From contig JAZKFE010000284.1 in NCBI GenBank assembly GCA_040386595.1, forward strand, positions 1-10,876: a stretch of 10,876 bases of DNA, read 5' to 3'. Under the pieces are notes generated by a model that was not told where the DNA came from, did not search any database, and worked only from the letters and a program-made list of their open reading frames with translations. The DNA is from JAKFVC01 sp040386595 (lineage in GTDB: Bacteria; Planctomycetota; Planctomycetia; Planctomycetales; Planctomycetaceae). The position numbers and the translations under genes are program-made. This document shows positions 5,598 through 10,876 of the stretch, in pieces. The first letter of the stretch is position 1, and each line of letters opens with the position of its first letter.

Positions 5598-6956
5598 ATG
5601 TTTCAACGCATCCTGGTTGCTAACCGTGGCGAAATCGCGCTGCGGGTGATTCGTGCCTGCCGTGATTTGGGGATTGAGACGGTTGCCGTTTTCAGTCAGG
5701 CCGACCGGGGAACGCACTATCTTTCCTTGGCCAATGAAGCGATCTGCATTGGGCCCCCGGCCGCGGTCGACAGCTACCTGATGATCAATCGCATCATCAG
5801 TGCGGCGGAAGTCGGCAACGTTCAAGCCATCCATCCCGGCTACGGCTTTCTGTCGGAAAACGCACACTTCGCCGAAGTCTGCCGCACCTGCAATATTGAG
5901 TTCATCGGCCCCTCGCATGAGGCCATGGCCAAGCTGGGTGACAAGGTCAGTGCCAAGGCGATCGCGAAAGAAGCCAAAGTTCCCACGGTCCCGGGCAGCG
6001 ATGGCCTGCTGACCGATGAGAACGAAGCGGTCCGCGTGGCTGCACAAATCGGCTACCCCGTGCTCATCAAGGCCACCGCTGGTGGTGGTGGTAAGGGCAT
6101 GCGTGTCGCGACCGACGAAGTGACGCTGAAAGCCGGTCTGAAGTCCGCCTCGATCGAAGCCGAGAACGCCTTCAAAAATGGTGGCGTCTATCTCGAAAAG
6201 TTCATCGCCAAGCCGCGACACGTGGAAGTTCAGGTCATCGCCGACCTGCATGGCAACGTCGTCCACTTGTGGGAACGTGACTGCAGCCTGCAACGCCGGC
6301 ACCAGAAGCTGGTCGAAGAAAGCCCTGCCCCGAACTTGCCGCTCGCCGTTCGCGAAGAGATGTGCAAGGCGGCCGTGCGGCTGATCAAGACTGCGGGCTA
6401 TACCAATGCCGGTACCTGCGAATTCCTGGTCGATGCCGATCACAACTTCTACTTCATCGAAGTGAATGCTCGTATTCAGGTCGAACACCCCGTGTCCGAA
6501 ATGGTCACCGGAACCGACTTGGTCCAACAGCAAATTCGCATCGCTGCGGGCGAAAAACTGCCGTGGAAGCAGAAAGAAATTCCCTGCAACGGCTCTGCCA
6601 TTGAAGTCCGAATCAATGCCGAAGACCCGGCCAACAACTTCCGTGGCTCGCCTGGCAAAATCACCAAGCTGCGAGTTCCCGGCGGTCCAGGGATTCGCTG
6701 GGATTCGCACGTGTATGAAGGCTACGTGGTGCCGCCGTACTACGATTCACTGATTGGCAAGCTGATCGTGCATCGGCCGACACGCGAAGAATCGTTCGCT
6801 ACGATGCGCCGGGCTCTCGCCGAGTTCTCCGTCGAAGGCATCAAGACCACGATTCCGCTGCTCCGCGAAATCTTTGAGAACGCCGACTTCGCTGCCGGAA
6901 ACGTGGACACGACCTACATCGAACGGACGTGGTCGTTTACAGGCGGGGCGAAATAG
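5598..6956 (+). CDS. accC: Biotin carboxylase subunit of acetyl-CoA carboxylase
   Basis: AccC uses ATP and bicarbonate to carboxylate the biotin on AccB. From the ATG at 5598 the protein is 452 residues, the usual length, and starts MFQRILVANRGEIALRVIRA, the standard N-terminus. The domains are in order: N-terminal fold with IHPGYGFLSEN; ATP-grasp domain with the glycine loop GGGGKGM (about 162-168), PRHVEVQV, ERDCSLQRRHQK and the metal-binding stretch FIEVNARIQVEHPVSEM; and C-terminal domain with EVRINAEDP and VPPYYDSLIGKL. Active-site residues expected from E. coli AccC are all present. The usual NTR or NPR triplet reads NAR here, a mild variation. A longer open frame from GTG 5472 is rejected because its first 42 residues are not family-like. 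The ribosome site is weak. AccA and AccD are not in the window. Confidence 0.95.
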   Translation: MFQRILVANRGEIALRVIRACRDLGIETVAVFSQADRGTHYLSLANEAICIGPPAAVDSYLMINRIISAAEVGNVQAIHPGYGFLSENAHFAEVCRTCNIEFIGPSHEAMAKLGDKVSAKAIAKEAKVPTVPGSDGLLTDENEAVRVAAQIGYPVLIKATAGGGGKGMRVATDEVTLKAGLKSASIEAENAFKNGGVYLEKFIAKPRHVEVQVIADLHGNVVHLWERDCSLQRRHQKLVEESPAPNLPLAVREEMCKAAVRLIKTAGYTNAGTCEFLVDADHNFYFIEVNARIQVEHPVSEMVTGTDLVQQQIRIAAGEKLPWKQKEIPCNGSAIEVRINAEDPANNFRGSPGKITKLRVPGGPGIRWDSHVYEGYVVPPYYDSLIGKLIVHRPTREESFATMRRALAEFSVEGIKTTIPLLREIFENADFAAGNVDTTYIERTWSFTGGAK

Positions 6957-6978
6957 CCGAAAATCAGCCGAGCACTCA

Positions 6979-7104
6979 TAGTCGTTGTTCGTTCGGCGAA
7001 TAGAACGTGATCGCCCTGGCGAGCCAGAGACAGTCTTCGTGGCCCATCCTGACTCCCCTCGGAAGCGACGAATACGTTCCGTTCGCAAAGCGAACAACGA
7101 CTAT
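6979..7104. repeat. Inverted repeat filling the accC-pfp gap
   Basis: Two 36-base arms (6979-7014 and 7069-7104) are inverted copies with 29 of 36 positions matching; the outer 14 bases match perfectly. The right arm contains its own perfect hairpin, GTTCGC / GCGAAC with loop AAA (7081-7095). The left arm has the same core with changes that weaken it. The centre carries another small palindrome (TCGCC / GGCGA, 7012-7023). There is no T-run. It looks like another REP pair of a family different from the GTAG type, and ends 35 bases before the pfp start. Confidence 0.65.
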
Positions 7105-7139
7105 CTACACCTTTCACCAACTCAGGTTAGAGAATCATT

Positions 7140-8174
7140 ATGAAAGTTGCATTGTTGACCGGTGGCGGCGATTGTCCTGGTCTGAATCCGGTCATTCGTG
7201 GTGCCGTGCAAACCTTGACGAATGCCGGGCACGAATGCGTCGGACTGCTCGAAGGCTGGAAGGGTGCCATTGAAGGAACCGCGATTCCTCTGACTCCCGC
7301 AGTCACCGACAGCATCATCGACAAGGGGGGGACCATTCTGTTCTCGTCCCGCACGAACTTGTTCAAGGACGATGCCACCGAAGCCAAGAATGTGCCGCAA
7401 TTGCAGGCCTCGTTCAAGCGTTTGGGGATCGACGCCTTGATCGCCATCGGCGGCGACGACACGCTGGGCGTGGCTCGCAAGCTGCACGAAAAGTATCAAT
7501 TGAAGACGGTTGGCTGCCCCAAGACGATCGACAATGATCTCTGTGCCACCGACTACACCTTCGGTTTCGACACGGCTCTCAACATCTGCATGGAAGCGAT
7601 CGACCGCTGCCGCACGACTGCCGAATCACACCGCCGCATCATCGTGGTGGAAACGATGGGCCGTCACGCAGGCTGGATTGCCGCGTTCGCCGGTATCGCT
7701 GGCGGGGCCGACTACATTCTGGTCCCCGAAGAAAAGGTCGACATCGAGAAGATGTGCGACGTGCTGAAGAAGCGTCGTGCTGCCGGCAAGATGTGGGGTA
7801 TCGTCGTGGTGAGCGAAGGCATTGAGCTCCCCGAAGGCATGGTTAAGAAGTCGGGTGAAGTTGACTCCTTCGGCCACGTGCAACTCGGCGGTGTCGGTGA
7901 CACGGTTGCGGAAATCATCAAGCAGAAGACCGACATCCCCACCCGTGCGGTGATCCTCGGCCATATGCAACGTGGCGGTACGCCGACCGCATTTGACCGC
8001 GTCCTCGGCACCCGCTTGGGGATCCACGCTGGTCGCTTGGTTGTCGACGGCAAGTGGGGCCAGATGGTCGCCTTGCGGGGCATGAATATCATCAACGTCT
8101 CGCTCGCCGAAGCGACTGGTGAGAACCGCACGCTGTACCCCGAAATCATGCAAGAAGCACACGAGTTCTTCTAA
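7140..8174 (+). CDS. pfp: Pyrophosphate-dependent 6-phosphofructokinase
   Basis: The enzyme phosphorylates fructose 6-phosphate to the 1,6-bisphosphate in glycolysis. The 344-residue length fits a short bacterial PFK. It shows GGGDCPGLNPVIRG near the N-terminus, GGDDT (104-108), PKTIDND (127-133) with likely catalytic base D131, MGRHAGWIA, and GHMQRGGTPTAFDR. The donor is predicted from two positions. ATP-type enzymes have Gly at the second Asp of GGDD and Gly in PGTIDND; here these are D107 and K128, the pair typical of pyrophosphate-dependent enzymes, whose reaction is reversible. The donor is therefore inferred, not measured. The ATG at 7140 has AGAGA a few bases upstream. A repeat pair separates it from accC and a repeat-derived terminator follows. 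A run of seven G (7325-7331) lies within the gene. Confidence 0.92.
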   Translation: MKVALLTGGGDCPGLNPVIRGAVQTLTNAGHECVGLLEGWKGAIEGTAIPLTPAVTDSIIDKGGTILFSSRTNLFKDDATEAKNVPQLQASFKRLGIDALIAIGGDDTLGVARKLHEKYQLKTVGCPKTIDNDLCATDYTFGFDTALNICMEAIDRCRTTAESHRRIIVVETMGRHAGWIAAFAGIAGGADYILVPEEKVDIEKMCDVLKKRRAAGKMWGIVVVSEGIELPEGMVKKSGEVDSFGHVQLGGVGDTVAEIIKQKTDIPTRAVILGHMQRGGTPTAFDRVLGTRLGIHAGRLVVDGKWGQMVALRGMNIINVSLAEATGENRTLYPEIMQEAHEFF

Positions 8175-8199
8175 GAGATACGGGCGGCACAGAGATTCC

Positions 8200-8289
8200 A
8201 ACCTCTCCGTGTTCTTTGCGACTCCGTGGTGATTTCCTTTTGGAAACAATTCGCCACCGAGCCGCAGAGAACCCGGAGAGGTTTTTTTT
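8200..8289 (+). terminator. Repeat-derived rho-independent terminator of pfp
   Basis: Arms 8201-8232 and 8251-8282 are inverted copies with 27 of 32 positions matching, capped by TTTCC / GGAAA around TTTT (8233-8246). A run of eight T follows the stem (8282-8289). It begins 26 bases after the pfp stop. Stem plus T-run is a good terminator signature. From general knowledge, the arm sequence resembles repeats scattered widely in environmental bacterial genomes, so a mobile palindrome may have become the terminator. Confidence 0.6.
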
Positions 8290-8361
8290 GCGCTTCGGTT
8301 GCGGCATTGAAGTGTTGTTGTGGGTATGGGGTTGTTGCAAGACGGTGGATAAGGGGTTCCT

Positions 8362-8559
8362 AGTCCCGACAGGGACGAAAGAATCTAGCCGTGGGCGCAA
8401 GCCCACGGACGCGTCCCCTATGAACAATTGAGCCCTGAAAGGGCGACACCCGCAGTTGAATATGATCGCGGAAGTGTCGCCCCTTCAGGGCTTTATATCA
8501 ATTTAAACGTGTCCGTGGGCTCACGCCCACGGCTAGATTCTTTCGTCCCTGTCGGGACT
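8362..8559. repeat. Nested 198-base inverted repeat (BIME-like) with GNRA-loop hairpins
   Basis: The outer arms, 8362-8414 and 8507-8559, match at 50 of 53 positions. The inner arms, 8431-8449 and 8474-8492, match at 18 of 19. The apex adds CCGC / GCGG (8450-8453, 8468-8471). Each outer arm contains two local hairpins: GTCCC / GGGAC with loop GACA, and CCGTGGGC / GCCCACGG with a 4-base loop. Read in the same direction, that loop is GCAA in one arm and GTGA in the other, both GNRA. Each inner arm has stem GCCCT / AGGGC; the one mismatch changes an A-T pair to a G-T wobble. No open frame or T-run explains it. Confidence 0.85.
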
Positions 8560-8686
8560 TAAATCCAGAGATCACATCGACCGAGATCTCAATTCCAACC
8601 CATCAATGGGTTCAATTTCAAAGACTCATTTCGTGAAGTCGCTACCGAGCAAGGATGTGGAGCCAAGACTCACATACGCTGCCTCA

Positions 8687-8716
8687 AATCCGTGTTTAAT
8701 CCGTGTCAATCCGTGG
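8687..8716 (+). repeat. Three-copy tandem repeat AATCCGTG
   Basis: AATCCGTGT starts at 8687, 8698 and 8708 (the last copy ends in GG), giving periods of 11 and 10 bases. Similar short tandem strings are, from general knowledge, common between genes in planctomycetes and related phyla. No function is assigned. Confidence 0.55.
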
Positions 8717-8789
8717 CTAAAACTCCCTCCTAATCCCTCCAATGCGGCATCCATCTCCAGTACCCCCGGGACAATTCTCGACATCGCTA

Positions 8790-8816
8790 TTGATTGATGT
8801 GTTTTTGGGGTATGAT
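8790..8816 (+). promoter_or_regulatory. Possible promoter for the DUF1501 gene
   Basis: TTGATT (8790-8795) and TATGAT (8811-8816) resemble sigma-70 -35 and -10 boxes, but the 15-base spacing is short. The -10 lies 54 bases before the DUF1501 start. This gene has no upstream neighbour within 690 bases, so it needs its own promoter. Confidence 0.35.
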
Positions 8817-8870
8817 GGGTGCCGTTGCGTTTGAGGTCTCTGCCCTGTACTCCTGCCCCGTGGTCTCGCG

Positions 8871-10346
8871 ATGACTCAAAAACCGTTTGGCATCCCGCGT
8901 CGTGCTTTTCTGGCCGATGTCGGCATGGGTTTCACCGGCTTGGCACTGGGCACCTTGTTGAATCAGCAAGGGATTGCTCGAGCCGACTCCACGGCTCTCT
9001 GGACGCCGCCGTCAGGAAAGCCTCACTTTCCGCCGAAGGCGAAGAATGTCATCTGGATCTTCCTCGTCGGAGGAATGAGCCAAATGGAGAGCTTCGACCC
9101 CAAACCGGCGCTCAACGAACACGCCGGTAAGACCATCCAAGAATCTCCATTCGCGGCCGCGCTGGAATCGCCGCTGGTCAAAAAGAATCTGCGTGAGGTC
9201 ATAGACGGCCTGCATAAGGTCCATCCGAAGCTCTATCCGCTGCAAGTTGGCTCCAAGAAGTATGGCCAAAGCGGTCTCGATATCAGCGACTGGTGGTCGC
9301 ACTTGGGTGATTGGTGTGCCGACGACCTCGCACTCGTTCGCGGAATGTGGACGACCGACAACAACCACGGTGCCCAGCTGCAATTCCACACCGGACGGCA
9401 TTCACTGGAGGGGCAATTCCCGACGATCGGCTCGTGGATCCATTACGGGCTGGGAACGCTGAATGAAAACTTGCCGCAGTTCATCGTGATGGGTACGCCC
9501 ATCGCCGATTGCTGCGGTGGGAACGGGGGCCATGGAGCAAATTACCTCGGGCCGGAACACAACGGCGTGCAGCTGGAAGTGAATCCGGACAATCCACTGC
9601 CCTTCGCGCTTCCTGGCAAAGAAGTCTATCGCGAAGAACAGGCGGCGGAATTCGACCTGTTGGGCAAACTCAACAACTTGTCGGCGGTCGAGTACCCCGA
9701 CGATCAGGCGATGCGGGCGCGAATCAAATCGTACGAGTTAGCCTTCCGCATGCAGACGGCTGTTCCCGAGGTCGTCAATTTTTCTTCCGAAACGGCCGAG
9801 ACACTTAGTATGTACGGTACCGAGAAGGAACCGACGCAAGCATTTGGCCGGCAGTGTCTGGCAGCGCGGCGCCTTGTCGAGCGAGGTGTCCGGTTCATTC
9901 AGATCTTCCACGGCAGCAACGGTGGTGCCGGTGCCTGGGACGCTCACGGAAATCTCAAGGCGGGGCATGCCTCGTTGTGCGGACAGGTCGACCAGCCGAT
10001 TGCGGCGTTGATTAAAGATCTCAAACAGCGTGGAATGCTAGACGAAACCATGATCGTCATCGGCACAGAATTCGGCCGAACTCCGGGAGCCGAAGGCAGC
10101 GACGGCCGCGACCATCACCCGTATGGTTTCTCAGTTGCCTTGGCGGGGGGGGGAATCAAGGGTGGTATCGCGCACGGCAAGACCGACGAAATCGGGTTCC
10201 ACGCCGTCGAAGGCCGGCACTACATCACCGATCTCCACGCGACGGTCCTGCATCAGCTCGGTCTGGATTCACATCGGCTGGAGATCCCAGGGCGCAAACG
10301 CCTGGAGGTGGACCACGGACACCCGATTCATGAGATCATTGCGTGA
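8871..10346 (+). CDS. DUF1501 family protein, Tat-exported
   Basis: This 491-residue protein belongs to DUF1501 (PF07394), a family greatly expanded in planctomycetes and related in fold to the alkaline phosphatase/sulfatase superfamily; its substrate is unknown. The N-terminus has a twin-arginine signal (RRAFLADVGMGFTGLALGTLL, 10-30), so export in folded form is likely. Family motifs are GGMSQMESFDPKP (67-79), NNHGAQLQFHTGR (164-176), WDAHGN (356-361), TEFGRTP (399-405) and GRDHHP (412-417); the His and Asp residues may bind metal. Length is normal. These genes usually follow a DUF1549/DUF1553 partner; none is seen here, upstream or downstream, so this is a solitary copy. The ATG at 8871 lacks a strong Shine-Dalgarno but precedes the Tat motif at the expected distance. 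A run of nine G lies in the gene at 10145-10153. Confidence 0.92.
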   Translation: MTQKPFGIPRRAFLADVGMGFTGLALGTLLNQQGIARADSTALWTPPSGKPHFPPKAKNVIWIFLVGGMSQMESFDPKPALNEHAGKTIQESPFAAALESPLVKKNLREVIDGLHKVHPKLYPLQVGSKKYGQSGLDISDWWSHLGDWCADDLALVRGMWTTDNNHGAQLQFHTGRHSLEGQFPTIGSWIHYGLGTLNENLPQFIVMGTPIADCCGGNGGHGANYLGPEHNGVQLEVNPDNPLPFALPGKEVYREEQAAEFDLLGKLNNLSAVEYPDDQAMRARIKSYELAFRMQTAVPEVVNFSSETAETLSMYGTEKEPTQAFGRQCLAARRLVERGVRFIQIFHGSNGGAGAWDAHGNLKAGHASLCGQVDQPIAALIKDLKQRGMLDETMIVIGTEFGRTPGAEGSDGRDHHPYGFSVALAGGGIKGGIAHGKTDEIGFHAVEGRHYITDLHATVLHQLGLDSHRLEIPGRKRLEVDHGHPIHEIIA

Positions 10347-10350
10347 TAGA

Positions 10351-10500
10351 GAAATGACGAATGACGAAATCCGAATGTCGAATGAATGACAAATGTCGAA
10401 TGCCCCAATGGTCGCTGCGGCCAGTCGGCGCTGGCGATTCTGCTCAGAATGACAGGGGGAACTCCCCATTCGTCATTCGGACTTAGTCATTCGACATTTC
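10351..10500. repeat. Inverted repeat of GAATGACGAA-type units after DUF1501
   Basis: Arms 10351-10384 and 10467-10500 are inverted copies with 30 of 34 positions matching. Each arm is itself made of short imperfect units built on GAATGACGAA and GAATGTCGAA. The centre holds the perfect palindrome ATTCTG-CT-CAGAAT (10437-10450) and GGGG / CCCC (10455-10467). It begins 5 bases after the DUF1501 stop. Similar strings are, from general knowledge, common between genes in planctomycetes. It is AT-richer at the arms than the flanking genes and has no T-run. Confidence 0.7.
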
Positions 10501-10515
10501 CCAACTTGCCAATGC

Positions 10516-10553
10516 AAAAGCGGCCTCGGTGACGATCACCGGGCCGCTTTTTT
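10516..10553. terminator. Bidirectional rho-independent terminator
   Basis: AAAAGCGGCC pairs with GGCCGCTTTT and, past a one-base bulge, CGGTGA pairs with TCACCG around loop CGA. Six T follow on the plus strand (10548-10553) and four T on the minus strand. It lies between two convergent genes, the DUF1501 gene ending at 10346 and the transporter-like gene ending at 10574, and can serve both. Confidence 0.9.
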
Positions 10554-10573
10554 ATTCAACTGTATTCTATTAC

Positions 10574-10876
10574 CTAGTTTGCTAAAGCACTCTGGGGCTC
10601 GGGTTTACGTCCACGTGAGTCTTCGGCATAGACCGGCACCGGGCGGCGTTCCACAGCCAAGGCTGCCGGAACTCGCTCTGGTATGGGGGGCACGATCGCC
10701 ACCACTGGAACCACTGGCTCCGGAACTCGATCGGTTCGCAATTTGGGCAGCAACACCAGCAGGCCAACGGTCAAGAACCGCAACACTGATGACAGAGCAA
10801 ACACCAGTAAATAACTCTCGCCAGACTTCTCTAAGAAGTTGATGACCAGTCCACCGCCGATGGAACCCAAGACCAT
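10574..10876 (-). CDS. C-terminal end of a probable MFS transporter (partial)
   Basis: The visible 100 residues start with a glycine-rich small-residue stretch (MVLGSIGGGLVINFL) like the end of a transmembrane helix, then SGESYLLVFALSSVLRFLTVGLLVLLPKL, a last membrane helix (about 20-45) ending in basic residues. This arrangement fits helices 11-12 of a major facilitator superfamily protein. A proline-rich polar tail (about 50-100) follows and is probably cytoplasmic. The gene continues beyond the right edge; the Met at the edge is unlikely to be the true start. The substrate cannot be told. The stop is TAG at 10574-10576 and the shared terminator lies just beyond. Confidence 0.55.
   Translation of the reverse strand: MVLGSIGGGLVINFLEKSGESYLLVFALSSVLRFLTVGLLVLLPKLRTDRVPEPVVPVVAIVPPIPERVPAALAVERRPVPVYAEDSRGRKPEPQSALAN

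Larger units (their letters stand above)
8175..8870. other. Gene-free, repeat-rich intergenic region
   Basis: About 700 bases between pfp and the DUF1501 gene hold, in order: a hairpin terminator (8200-8289), a 198-base nested inverted repeat (8362-8559), a 7-bp palindrome AACCCAT / ATGGGTT (8597-8612), a 10-11 base tandem repeat (8687-8716) and a possible promoter (8790-8816). The open frames in it translate the repeats themselves and are not credible genes. Confidence 0.7.

Noticed and set aside
5520..6710. 396-codon open frame antisense to accC
   Set aside because: Long antisense frames are common opposite GC-biased genes; accC on the plus strand is unambiguous and the antisense product matches no family I know.
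8146..8427. 93-codon open frame, minus strand
   Set aside because: Antisense to the pfp end, the terminator hairpin and the repeat arm; composition follows the repeats.
8216..8431. 71-codon open frame, plus strand, between pfp and DUF1501
   Set aside because: It translates through the terminator hairpin and the left arm of the nested inverted repeat; its C-terminal half is repeat sequence and there is no ribosome site.
8362..8559. CRISPR array or rRNA/tRNA-like RNA gene
   Set aside because: The repeats are inverted, not regularly spaced direct repeats with spacers, and the fold has no tRNA or rRNA features.
8606..8797. 63-codon open frame, plus strand
   Set aside because: Part of it (NPCLIRVNPWLK) is the AATCCGTG tandem repeat in translation; no domain, no Shine-Dalgarno.

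Overview
The window looks like chromosomal DNA of a planctomycete. This rests on a Tat-exported DUF1501 protein, a secreted protein with a PA-I-lectin-like domain, and gene gaps packed with small palindromic repeats. No genus can be named from the sequence alone. Most genes are core metabolism or housekeeping. I found no phage, CRISPR array, defence island, transposase gene, tRNA or rRNA.

Left part, minus strand (84-3174): ribD for riboflavin synthesis; a metallo-beta-lactamase-fold protein of the class II cyclic-nucleotide phosphodiesterase type; and a small secreted protein with a helical repeat-like segment and a LecA-like beta-sandwich. An inverted pair of REP-like hairpins separates the first two.

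Middle part, plus strand (3503-8174): an M24 (Xaa-Pro type) metallopeptidase, then accB and accC (the biotin carrier and biotin carboxylase of acetyl-CoA carboxylase), then a 6-phosphofructokinase whose active-site residues predict pyrophosphate rather than ATP as phosphoryl donor. The peptidase-accB-accC order resembles the peptidase-efp-accB-accC neighbourhood of many bacteria, with efp absent. The M24-accB gap holds several palindromes and a tandem repeat. The accB-accC gap is unusually long (272 bases) and holds a strong hairpin.

Right part: a gene-free stretch of about 700 bases (8175-8870) holds a repeat-derived terminator and a 198-base nested inverted repeat. Next come a solitary DUF1501 gene (plus strand), another inverted repeat, a strong bidirectional terminator, and the 3' end of a minus-strand gene that is probably an MFS transporter running off the window.

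The most interesting signal is not a gene. Nearly every intergenic gap carries a different palindromic repeat. Three families have the form GTAG followed by a hairpin, the layout known for REP sequences mobilised by RAYT (Y1-type) transposases. In the fourth and largest element the two copies differ only in ways that keep a GNRA tetraloop and keep stem pairing, which suggests selection on a folded single-stranded form.
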